The notes beneath the pieces are model-generated. The model saw only the letters and a program-made list of their open reading frames with translations. It had not been told where the DNA came from and ran no database searches. Positions 48,746 through 59,400 of a stretch of DNA of 64,000 bases are shown piece after piece. Position 1 is the stretch's first letter; the number at the start of each line of letters is the position of its first letter. This DNA comes from Harmothoe impar (taxonomy: Eukaryota; Annelida; Polychaeta; Phyllodocida; Polynoidae): NCBI GenBank assembly GCA_947462335.1, contig OX381714.1, positions 22,602,618 through 22,666,617 of the forward strand. The letters are read 5' to 3'. The translations under genes and the position numbers were made by a program.

Positions 48746-48749
48746 CATG

Positions 48750-49343
48750 TTTTCTTAAAGGAATATTGGTTGTTATGATGCACCAACACATTCTACCCGA
48801 TTGTATCAAATTCATAGGACTGGCATGATTATTGAATGTAGCACTGACAACTTACTGACCAGGGATGCATTCATGCATCAGGGTGACCTTTTGTGTCCAT
48901 ATCAAACCCATTGGACTGGCACAATGCTCAAATGCAGCACTGGCCTGTTATTTGCTAATGCTGCATTCATGCATCGTAATGACAAAGGACGTAGCACAGT
49001 AAATCACCATGCTGATAAACCTCCTAGTATTTGTGGAGTGAAATGACCATAGGCCTGGTTATTTCATGCATTGGTACCAGGAATAGCTACTTGTCACTAC
49101 CATGCCACCGTGTGGGTGTTGCAGGAACTATCTTTAGGCGTCTAGCTGGATGCATTATCAACCAATGAGATAATTCCCTGGCCTTCACTGCGGAATTTTT
49201 AGGGTGCATTATATAACAGCCTGTACCCATTGTGATTGCTGTATCAGTGCCTATCTCGCCTGTTACTAGATCAAGCAATGGATGCGCTGACGGGGCGACC
49301 AGACTGACCCCTATACAGGACTCACACATGCCACTGCCACTCC
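48750..49343. other. Intergenic after the Gypsy insertion
   Basis: No gene. About 48815-48990 holds two adjacent copies of a dispersed motif (TGCAGCACTGG... GCATTCATGCATC). Confidence 0.5.
48815..48990 (+). repeat. Dispersed ~85-bp repeat, two copies in tandem
   Basis: Each has ACTGGCA..ATG, A(T/G)GCAGCACTG, a spacer, then GCATTCATGCATC. Related single copies lie at about 10013-10090, 15300-15372, 17604-17660, 53650-53715, 55965-56045 and 57175-57225. Confidence 0.55.
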
Positions 49344-49352
49344 ACTTAGTGT

Positions 49353-50151
49353 AGGGTGGCCGGAGGCTCTAGCTTGTCGCTCTATCTATATCTGATCCCA
49401 TGTTAAGTGACTCTTTTATGATGGCCTCTTATTTTGGCTAGGGAGCAGATAGAGACCTCTAGTAACTTGGTATCAAGAGATCTTGAATGGATGCATCATA
49501 CATGAGTTGGAATAAGCATAATGAATTGTATTACATAATGCAATCTTGACAGACCTTCAGATTCTGAGTCTGTCTTGAGCTCTATAACTGGGTGATCTCT
49601 TAAACCTGTCCTCTGGTTGATGGAAAATCCATGTATCAATGAGATTCTTTTTTTATTTGAAGCATCTTGAATGCAAGTATCTCATTAGGGGTCCTCCAGC
49701 TACTTAGGAGATTTATATCCTTTTGAGATAAGCCCCCTAAAAATGTGTATTTTCAGGGTTTATTTTTTCATAGAAATCTTAAATTGGTAATCCAGGGTAG
49801 ATTACCGAAGAGAGAACTAAATTTGCTCAAAATGATGCATTTGGAATGGAAATGATAGGCCCTAGCGCCAGCCAGCGTCAGCCTATCTGCTGGGGGTCAT
49901 ATGGGGGTCTCAGACCCCAATCTCAAGTATTAACTTCATATTATAGCACTAGAGGGCTGCTCTGCCATAGGGCTAAAGAGAGATTGTTAGAAAGGTTGGA
50001 GGGGTGAGGTATATGTAATCAGCTACAGTTAGTTACTTAGTTACTGTATCAACATAACAATGACAATTTGTTAAATGCGAATATTGAGGCATTCTAGACA
50101 TACATGATACATGTATGTCTAATTCATTTCTAAAAATCCTCCGGCCACCCT
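49353..50151. mobile_element. ~800-bp MITE with 9-bp target duplication
   Basis: Terminal inverted repeat AGGGTGGCCGGAGG at both ends, flanked by ACTTAGTGT at 49344-49352 and 50152-50160. A 9-bp duplication fits the Mutator superfamily. No transposase. Confidence 0.8.
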
Positions 50152-50469
50152 ACTTAGTGTTTATTGGGGTACCAGGTTGTTACCCAACCCAACCCCTTGG
50201 TTACCATGCTATTTGCTCCCCACTTGTTGTCCAGAGCAGTCGATTTTGTGCTTGTATTGCTTGTGTGCTTGGTAAATCTTTGATTATTATTTTGTATGTG
50301 AATAAATAGGCAGTCATTAATTCCATGGCCCAAGTCCATATTTTGCCTTGTACCATTTTATCATCAGTCAAAATCCGTCAGTATCAATAAACATGTAAAC
50401 ATTGTGCTATTCAGCTTGCAGCAGAACCCAGCAGAACCTGTTTGGTGTTATCCATCTAGTTGAAACAAC

Positions 50470-51492
50470 ATGGCAGTAGAAAACTCATCCTGGTCTCGAT
50501 TTCTGATTGGATACCTGTCAGCTTTTGGTTCAATGGTATGTGACGTGTTATCTGCCTCCTGCACCCAGGCCCTGCAGGGAGCAATCCCAGACTTCCAGCT
50601 GTCTGTGGCACGCTCATTGGTGCAGGCGGTCAGCTTCATAATAGGTGGACAGCTAGTTGGATCAGAATTCACAATTAACAAAGAATACATTCCTGGATTA
50701 TTTTATTTTGGATTAACTTATCTAGTTTTAAACATTAGTTACTATTCTGCCACAACCTATATTCCACTAGTTGACCTGCGGGGAGTGTTGGATATAGCAC
50801 GGATGGCTACTGCATTTCTACACTCCAGATGTTTTTTCTATGCAGAGATACCAAAGACCAAAATCCTATCATTACTTATTTGTGTTGTTGGTATCCTTCT
50901 GACTGCTCAACCCTCATGGCTATCCAGTCAAACAACAATATCCAATGTGACGCCCTCTGTGAATATGTCTTATGCGGCTATGAATAATAACCATCATTCT
51001 GTGAATGACATCAATGAAAGTCAAGTGTTATTGGGTTATATACTTGGTACCTTAGGGGGTGCTGCCATGGGCTTACTGTACAATATTAATGGTATTATCC
51101 TCAAAGATGTAAAACCTATTGTTAAAGCCACTTATGCAGTCTCCATCAGTTTGATTGGTTCCACAATGTGTATGGTTTATCTGGAAGAGCCTGTTTTGGT
51201 GATGGATATGGGTCAGTTGATGTTTGTGTTAGGACATGGCGTAGCATCAACTGGAACCACATTTTTTTCAGTCCAAGCAGCTCACTATGTGCCAGGACCG
51301 TCTTTATCTGTGGTGTTCAGCTTCCAGATAGTCATGATGCTCCTCTCCCAGTACACCCTCATGCATTCTATCATGCCTGGGAATTACAACTGGATGGAGG
51401 TACTTGGATGTGTGGTTATCATATCAGGAGGAAGCCTTTCATCATTAGTGGACATCCTGCAGTACAAAGCTATGGCTAACAAAGTCCCCTGA
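50470..51492 (+). CDS. EamA/SLC35-type membrane transporter
   Basis: 340 aa, single exon, ATG in AACATGG context. Predicted integral membrane protein of the drug/metabolite transporter superfamily with about ten membrane helices, for example near residues 13-33, 45-65, 75-95, 130-150, 185-210, 220-240, 245-265, 275-300 and 310-330. Two EamA halves are suggested by the N-terminal P-x-F-x-x-S-x-x-R-S-L pattern and a similar C-terminal half ending in GCVVIISGGSL. The loop at about 150-180 is Asn/Ser-rich. Family members move nucleotide sugars or small metabolites; the substrate cannot be told. SLC35G-like is the closest label I would offer. Candidate AATAAA at 51769. Its 3' flank matches that of the acetyltransferase gene. 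Confidence 0.82.
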   Translation: MAVENSSWSRFLIGYLSAFGSMVCDVLSASCTQALQGAIPDFQLSVARSLVQAVSFIIGGQLVGSEFTINKEYIPGLFYFGLTYLVLNISYYSATTYIPLVDLRGVLDIARMATAFLHSRCFFYAEIPKTKILSLLICVVGILLTAQPSWLSSQTTISNVTPSVNMSYAAMNNNHHSVNDINESQVLLGYILGTLGGAAMGLLYNINGIILKDVKPIVKATYAVSISLIGSTMCMVYLEEPVLVMDMGQLMFVLGHGVASTGTTFFSVQAAHYVPGPSLSVVFSFQIVMMLLSQYTLMHSIMPGNYNWMEVLGCVVIISGGSLSSLVDILQYKAMANKVP

Positions 51493-51499
51493 TGGAAAT

Positions 51500-52845
51500 G
51501 TGAACAATACTTATTTAGATTACTAACCCTATGGCTAGTCTATGTCAGCACCCCTTTAGAGCCAGTAGATGTCACCCCTGTTCCAGATCACCTTATCTTC
51601 CCAGAAACCGGCTGATAAATCGCTAACCATATGACCGTCATATGACTACCACCCAAAAATGACTGCCACCCAAAATAACTGCCACCCAAAAATTACTGCA
51701 ACCCAAAAATTACTGCAACCTAAATGACTATGCTGATGACCAACTTCAGACCAAGGCCATGTTGTAATCATAATAAATAGCAGCCTTTGTCATTAGGCTT
51801 CCTATGTAAGGTTTTACCAATCCGGAATCGTCAGAGGGTATATTTGTATGAATGGACCTTCACAGGCTCCCTGTCTATAACTCTCCTGTTCTGCATGTCA
51901 AATATGCGGTCATTGCACCATGTGTCATGATGCTGGCACATTCATATGATATAAAACAGTATCAGGACAAATATATATGACAATATGTGTGCAGTCGAGG
52001 GAAAAGGGTCCTCCAAGGTAAAATTTCAATTATGAAATTGAGGCATCAGCTTTCCAGTGATATATTTCATCAGCATGTACCATTTCTAGCTTTTGATGAC
52101 TGGTTCCTTGAATATGGATGGGCACTGTCCAATCTCGATTGCCAATGAGCTTTACCTTTCTGTGCTTTAGAGATACTTCTTTGCTCCATACATCTAATTA
52201 GCATTACCATATGCTACCTGTAATTATCAAACATCTGAACGTTTCCAAACATTCGGTCACAGATTTTGATTTTAAAATGGTATTTACATGTTGTTTCCAG
52301 TATAGACCTGTGAGACCTGTTAGACCGTCTTTCAACTTTTTTAATTTTTCAATTTTAGAATGAAAATCATGTTTCCATGGCAACCAACATGTGGAACAAC
52401 GCCAACATAGGCTCTAAAACGTACATTTAGCAGTCCAAATATAGAAGGTTTTCACCAAATAGGCCCCTCTCTCCTCGTTGATCCACAGTCATTTTATAAT
52501 ACTGTATTGAATAAGCTATTATGTATGAACAGATAAAGGTCTATTGTTATTCTCTTTGCATCCAGTTCTCCTGAGCTGGATGTTTAATATATCAATTTGA
52601 AATAAAAAATATTATATATGGCACATATTATGCAAAATGTCATTATTACTTGGTTGGTTGTGTTTATTAAACTGTGATTGATACATAGGAGTATATGTAT
52701 GGATAACCTTCAGTGCACAGCATACAGACAGTTCTGAGAGGACTCTCAACCAGGACCCTAAATGTATACTGGAAATATTGTTGGTCTTATTTCAATTCAT
52801 ATCGGAATCATTACCAGAATGTATCTGATCTTTTCAGAAACATTC
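51500..52845 (+). repeat. 3' flank homologous to 20474-22115
   Basis: Shares ACTGCCACCCAAAAATGA repeats (51640-51725), GCCATGTTGTAATCAT, GGACAAATATAT, AGATAAAGGTCTATTGTTAT, CTTCAGTGCACAGCATA and TTGGTCTTATTTCAATT in the same order as the other copy. About 450 bp at 52010-52490 is private to this copy. Confidence 0.65.
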
Positions 52846-53899
52846 AGATACATTTTCTTTAGATTTCTTTTCACAATAAAGAGAGTCAGTAGAACGTTTA
52901 AAGCTGGGACTCCACTAGCCGATATTTTGGGTAAGTCTCACGATCCGATCATACCCTGGTACCCCTAGCTATCCTATATATTACAGTGAAACAATCAGAT
53001 CAGATATAAAGTGTCAGGGTGTGTTTATATTTACATCAGAAGTGTTATGTATACCCTTTTATTAGGTAAACACCGATCTAGAGAGGTCACCATTCAGATA
53101 AATAAAAATCAAACCTGTTTGATTTGAGATCAGGAGTCAAAATCGGCCAGGAATGCAAAATCGGAACCTAAATCGGGAGCTTGACTATGTTATATTGCCT
53201 TGGCAAGTCTAATTTCCACTTGTTTATAAACATAACCATTATTTACAAACACAAACCCATGGCACGGTCTATAGGACCTCCCTTTCTAAGGTATATAAGT
53301 GTTATGGTACATATCTGAGTTAAATTCGTGAGAATAGCCCCGATTTGAGAACAAAATCGGTTAGTGGAGCCCCACCTTAAGAGTGTGAAGGGCAGTATAC
53401 TACAAATTCATGTTGCACCATCTGATCTGACTACAGCTGTCGATGACAGAACACTCAAGGTTATTATAATTGGGGAATTATTGGATATATGTACCACCTA
53501 CAGCAGGTATATGTACCACCTACAGCAGGTACATTGTATGATATAGAACCAACATTGACACAATGAATTTCTACTTTAATAGAACCTCCCCAAGACAACC
53601 TTTCACACACCTTGCCTGTACATGTGCTGCATTACGTTTGCTGTATTGCTGTTTGCTGCATTAGGCTTGAATACAGCACTGATGCTTGAATCACCAGGGC
53701 TGTACTCATACATCATTTTAACCTTTTGAGATCATATCAACCCCGAGTATCTTTATTGCAGATAGTGATTTTACAAAAAAATATGGTAGATTCAAATAGG
53801 TACTACAACTTCATAAATAAGAAAAAAAATGCACATGTCAATAGATTATGAATATGAAACACATTTGACTAGTCACATACAGTTAACCATATATATAGT
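52846..53899. other. Intergenic, no gene recognised
   Basis: AT-rich. Contains a dispersed-motif copy (53650-53715) and a ~23-bp tandem pair at 53490-53530 (GTACCACCTACAGCAGGTA). Confidence 0.45.
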
Positions 53900-54509
53900 A
53901 GGGTGTTCAGACGGCTCTGCCACGGCCCAGACATCCAGCTGTTTACTATTCCCTCTGCACTAATATCCTAATTATGCTTAGATTATGCCATTATATATGG
54001 ATGTGTTGATATCAGTGGAAAGCTATGACCTTATCCTATCCAATACAACAGTTTCTGCAAGGGTTAGTGAATGTTGAAAAGTGGTTTTGATTAATTGTGT
54101 ATGTGGGAAGTCCAAATGTGTAGGTATATATACATTAACATCCCATTTATGTTTACTATTTATCGCCTGAATTCCAAAGTCATAGAAAAATAAATAACCC
54201 CCGGATTTACACATATGTGGATCTACCTTTGCTGAAAACTAGTACATTCCCTATGTAAGGCACTCTCCACTGCACCTGGATCACCACCACTCACACTAAA
54301 ACAGGGGAGGGTTACTTCTGGACCAGTCCACTGTATGGTTAGACAGAGCCCTCTTGTTCTGCGAATACACCTTACTTTTCAATTCAAGCATGTTCTAATA
54401 GGGCTAGAGTTATAATTCCTCCAGCATTGTCTTATCGAAAGTCTCTTCTATATACCCTACCTGACAAACGCAACATTTTTGTACTCAATAAAAATAGCCT
54501 GAACACCCT
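53900..54509. mobile_element. Mariner-like non-autonomous element
   Basis: AGGGTGTTCAG at the left and CTGAACACCCT at the right, each bordered by TA, as in Tc1/mariner insertions. About 610 bp, no transposase. Confidence 0.55.
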
Positions 54510-54789
54510 ATATATAGGTATATATATGTCTATGATTCACATAGTGGACAGATAGTTCTAGCTATCTATAGTTTGAGTGTTCCAGACGTTCCGTGTTATT
54601 GAATACATCAGTGCATTCAAATAGTACAAAGACTTCATGAATAATAAATACTGCATGATCAGTAGAGTATAAATATGGAACACATTCAACGGGTCACATA
54701 CAGGTAACTTGGAGTGTTGTAACAAATAAAATGGAAATGAAATAGTTGTATGTATTTGATATAATCATGAATATAAACAAATGTAAAAA

Positions 54790-54999
54790 CCGCAGGGTGA
54801 AACAGAGCTGTGCTGGACTGCTCATCTCTGCACCTAGACTTAGACCAGGCCTACACTAGAGCCATCTACTGACTGCACACTACACTACAGGTCTGACTCT
54901 GGGTGCAGAGATGACCGGTCCACCACAGTGTCAGACCTTTACCCTAATACTAACAACACCTGCCGACAATCTTCAATACAGCTCTGTTTCAACCTGTGG
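54790..54999. mobile_element. 210-bp MITE
   Basis: CCGCAGGGTGAAACAGAGCT at the left and the matching complement ending TTTCAACCTGTGG at the right, TIR over 20 bp with two mismatches. Inner arms (GGTCTGAC, CTCTGGGTGCAGAGATGA) also pair partly. Confidence 0.65.
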
Positions 55000-55077
55000 T
55001 TAAAACAATTGCTTAGTAATATCAATAGGAGTCAAATGTGATGATGAATGCACTCTGTAGGTTTACTGGGGCTTATT

Positions 55078-55937
55078 CCCAGTGGGCACAAAACCTTGAT
55101 TCAACGTTGACAACTGGTTGATATAGGGTTACAGGGTAGATCAACATGTTTTCAACATTGATGCAATGTTACTAATTCAACATTGTCAACCAACACCTGT
55201 TTCAACATTGATGCAATGTTTGGATATCAACCTTGAATCAACCATGTGTTTCCCACCTTTCCCACTAGGTGCCTCCACAACCTACTTCTTAGTAAATCTA
55301 TCTACATGCTACATCTATTTTCACTAATTGTAGGCTCTTATTTTCTCCTCAATGTATACAATTGATCAAAATCTCATTCATTTTCATTGACAACTATGGT
55401 GCATGCATCTGGTTGACATTTGGAATTAAATGACAAGAATAAATGCACGGTTTCAGTAAGACACCCTTTTTGTTGCCAAGAATAATAGATAAAGCCTCAG
55501 TCCTGACCAGGTTGGTTTGAAATGGATATGAATGCCTCTTAGTGTGATCACCAGAAGTTATTCATGTACCCCTGCCCTGGATGGTGCTAGAATTAGCATT
55601 TAATCTTAGGAAAATGGGAGGGGGATGTTGTAATGAAAATACATAAATTGCAAGGAATGGGTCTACATAAGAATACTGCATCTAGGTTGAAAACATGACT
55701 ATGTTCTCAATCTCAAATTATCCATCAGCAGTCAATATTAAATCAATATAAATCATCATTTATTATGTTTATCTGTTGTTGATTCACAATGCCAGTATCA
55801 ATGTTGATTCACTGATGAATGATCAACGTTGATGACCTCATCAATATCAACCAAATGACAACCCTGTATCAACTGTTGATATCATGTCGCTACACACGTT
55901 GAACCACCATTGAATCAACTAAAGTTTGCCCACTGGG
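55078..55937. mobile_element. 860-bp element with CCCAGTGGGCA ends
   Basis: Begins CCCAGTGGGCA and ends TGCCCACTGGG. Subterminal parts consist of many variants of ATTGATTCAACGTTG / CAACATTGATGCAATGTT. A short member of the family lies at 61033-61140. No transposase. Confidence 0.75.
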
Positions 55938-56452
55938 TTGTACCTGCTGGGTTGAGTGGGGCTAGCATGATGCTTAAATACAACACTGGTGAGTAATTCG
56001 CCAGATCTGCATTTTTGCATCATGATGACAAAGGACACAGCACATTATAACACTATTTGGCCCTTAAAGGGATATACATTCTCCTATATGCTCAACTTGA
56101 AACAGAACATGTTAGCATCATCCTAGCTAACAAAAACATTATTTTACGTCAAAATATAACATAACGTTTTAAACTTTACATAACGTTTTGCCATAATAAA
56201 GAGCCTTAAAAAAACGTTGACATAAAACGTTATATAACGTTATAAAATTATGTATAACGTTATTTGTTTACTGGGATGTGTCTGGGTCAAACAATACAGG
56301 CAGAGAATGGGTGCCAGGGCTACATTCATGCATCTCAGCAGTATTGCAATAATGCAATAATCATGTCTATTGCATCCTTGAAAATAAAAACTTAGAATTC
56401 CAAAATCATATTTTGCATAATAGCTATGCAGAAAGTCTGAACACTCATAAGT
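55938..56452. other. Short repeats before the amine oxidase 3' end
   Basis: Dispersed-motif copy at 55965-56045, MITE at 56122-56276. The remainder is the presumed 3' UTR side of the amine oxidase gene (minus strand). Confidence 0.5.
56122..56276. mobile_element. MITE, copy 2 of an ACGTT-rich family
   Basis: CTAGCTAACAAAAACATTAT to TTGTTTACTGGGA with GCCATAATAAAGAGCC in the centre and many AACGTT words. Same family as 7633-7756. Confidence 0.6.
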
Positions 56453-59400
56453 TCACATTTTGAAGGTCAAGTAAAAAGCAACCCAGCTAAATACCCATAC
56501 AGACAGGGATACAGCCAAGTAGTTTGCACTAGACCTCCGCATAATACTACCATCAACATTGGTCTTCTTTGATGATGTAGCAGGCTCTTCTCTCGACGGT
56601 ACTCCAGAGTAGTGATACTTGTTGCCACCCTCACTGAGACTGACCCGTATGTTGTCTCTGGAGGCGAGGGAGGGGTCGTCATTAAAGTAGTTGTAGGGGA
56701 GGAGGTAGAAGGTGAGTTGGACACCGACCGTGTTGACCACCGGCACATCCTCCGAGTGAGGGATATGCTGGTTTCCCAGTGTGATCCATACCACCAGGTC
56801 CTGAAGGAAACAATTTGAACTTTGTGAATAGAAATATGTTCTCCATAAAAAGGGGTAGGTCTAATTAAATTGGGTCCTCTAAGTTCTGAGTTCTGAGTTC
56901 CCAGAGGATATGCACCTTGTTATAAACAAAAAGATGTGTGTTTCAGGCAACATCATGCCAGTTTTCAATTATTGCCAAGGAATTAATCCAATATGTTGAA
57001 ACTCATTTTGGGGCACAATTCCTGAGACAGTCTTGCAAATAAGTGGAAATTTCCCAGATAGTTCCTGTGTGAAATATAATAGTAACGGATGACCTACCAT
57101 TCCCACATTAGACCATTTATCCTTCATAAAAAGTATAATCTATCAATGCACTATGCCCTTTTGTTGGCAAAATGTATGGATGCAGCACTAGTGAGGGCTG
57201 CTCTAATGCATCATACTGAGCCAGCAGGGGTAATACACTCCCAAACTTACCTGGTCTACAATGTCGTCATCATCGTCAATGTAGTCCTGGAAGCTGAACA
57301 CGGGGTCGAACATCTCCATCTGGGCATAACTAGAGGAACTCTGCCTCTCACTGTCCTTGAACTTTGTCACAGCCAGCTGGCAAATACAGTTTAAAATATG
57401 TAAAGACAGATATTGGATAGATTATACATCAAAGTCATTAGAAGAATAAGAAAAAATCAGAATTTGAAAAATAGGTGACTGCCGAATGGCCATATATGTC
57501 ATGATTTAGCCAGTTATGTTTAACTTTAGCTATTCATATCAATCCAAATGTATAACATATAAAATGTTTTAAAACCTGATATTGGGTCCAAGCTCTTGAA
57601 CGGGAACCTCGGTAATCCTCTGGAAGTAATAGTTTTGCCATGCTGGCTGACATTATACGATAACCTCTGTGGGAACCTAATCTGTTCTTCTCCTTGTCAT
57701 TGTACACAATGAGGTATTTAGGAGTGGAGAAGTTGAACTGATATGCAGCCTCAAGCTCTGTCTTCCTCAGGTTACGGTCAAAGTACTTGTTCAGCATGGT
57801 GTTTCCTTTGTTGATGTTGTCCTATATAGTAGAGGGTACAAGCAAATTATCATTTATTAATTAACGTGTTGTTGTATTTGTGGGGATAAGGGTTTTTGAC
57901 ATCTCCCAGTAGAGGATCAGCTTAATTTCCTCCCTGTGTAGTCGCAATAATCAAGAGCAAAGATAACATCCATACCAAGGTTGGAGGGGAAATTTACACA
58001 TGAAAAAATAATATCCATCAATCCCCACCCTACTATCAAAGAATTATCTCTCCCAGATCGAAGTAGAACAACCAACCATTAAAACAGTCAGATTGTGAAT
58101 AATATGTGTAGATCTACTTAAATGAAAAAAGACATTTAGATTATGTCTAAACAAATCGTATTTGAGAAGAATAAATAAGGCACCTTGAAGGAAAAGACTC
58201 ACAGTGATATTTTCTAGCTTGATATCCAATGATTCAAATCGGTTCGCTGTGCCTAGAATGTCTAGATCTACTCTAAAACTCATGTAATGATCATGTATCA
58301 TCCCAAACGCTCGGGGGTCATTGATGACATGGCCATACTTATCCATTTCAGGCCCTGTGTAAAAGTTACTCAAGGGGTATCCAGACAGAGACACCTTCCC
58401 CTCTATCTGACCTCCTTGGTGAAACATCAAGTCAATGATGTAATCATAGTTTTCTACAGTCAGAATTTGTCGGAAAATCAGGGCATTGTCTGGGACTCCT
58501 TGAGCAAAGCGATCATCACCCTCATCATGGGCCCCCTGGTAGTGTCGGTGAAGAGGGATCCCACGGTTGTGTTCAAACACGCATGCTGCATTCTTGTAAG
58601 TTCTTGCTGCACCGTTCTCAAAGATGACAAAGTCGAAGAACTCTGCATAATTAGGACAGTCAATACCAGTGAAGAGTTCAGATACTCTGTGGCCAAGAAT
58701 GGTGAATGAATCAAAGTAGGTTGTATGTCTTGCTGCAGGGCTTTCACCACTGTAAAACACCCCAGCCTCCTGAAACAAAAATGACAAGAACATAAACTTC
58801 CTATCTCATGTTCTAACATAACTTAATTTAGTAAAATGATTATGAATATTTTTGATTTTTGATTTGTTCCTGTATTTTAGAATGGGCTTACCGAAATGCA
58901 ATGGTATGGTATATAAGAATAATGCAGCATCAAAGGGGTCCAGCCAAAATTCTACAATAGATCATAACAATAAGTACTACTAGTAGATGTGTTTACCTGA
59001 AATGAAATCTCATATGCAATTCTCTCCTTTAGGAATGTAACATCAAAGAGTTGAATTCCAGAGGAAGCTAGAAACCCAAACTCAAACTCCCAGCCCATCC
59101 AGTAGATGTGCCTGTCACTGACTGCAAAACGGTCACCATCAGGCATTGAGGCCCTCGGACCCCTTTTGGCTTCACTCGGACGAGGATGTCCACGGAAGTT
59201 AAGTGATGATTTCAGATACCTTGTGTTGAAGTTGTCCGGCTCAGGTAGGGTGAATAAATTCAATTTCTTCTGGTTATGTGCTTTTCTAACTTCAGAGAAA
59301 TTGCTGAAGGTTTGACCTCGCAACCAGACATACTCAACAAACCAGTTCTGAGGATCAATATCATCCATGTTTAGGAGGAACTGGAGGCCTATAGGATGTA

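Larger units (their letters stand above)
22611..48749 (+). mobile_element. Gypsy LTR retrotransposon hosting nested insertions
   Basis: Flanked by the direct duplication CATG (22611-22614 and 48746-48749). LTRs begin TGTAGGGG and end ACA, 477 bp once insertions are removed. The order LTR, primer-binding site, gag, protease, RT, RNase H, integrase, third ORF, polypurine tract, LTR is Gypsy/Metaviridae. The two LTRs differ at four positions, all C/T, about 0.8%. Three later insertions sit in it: 22640-28903 in the 5' LTR, 30604-36094 in gag, and 46973-48680 in the 3' LTR. Without them the element is about 12.7 kb. It lies between, and is unrelated to, the acetyltransferase and transporter genes. 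Confidence 0.93.
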
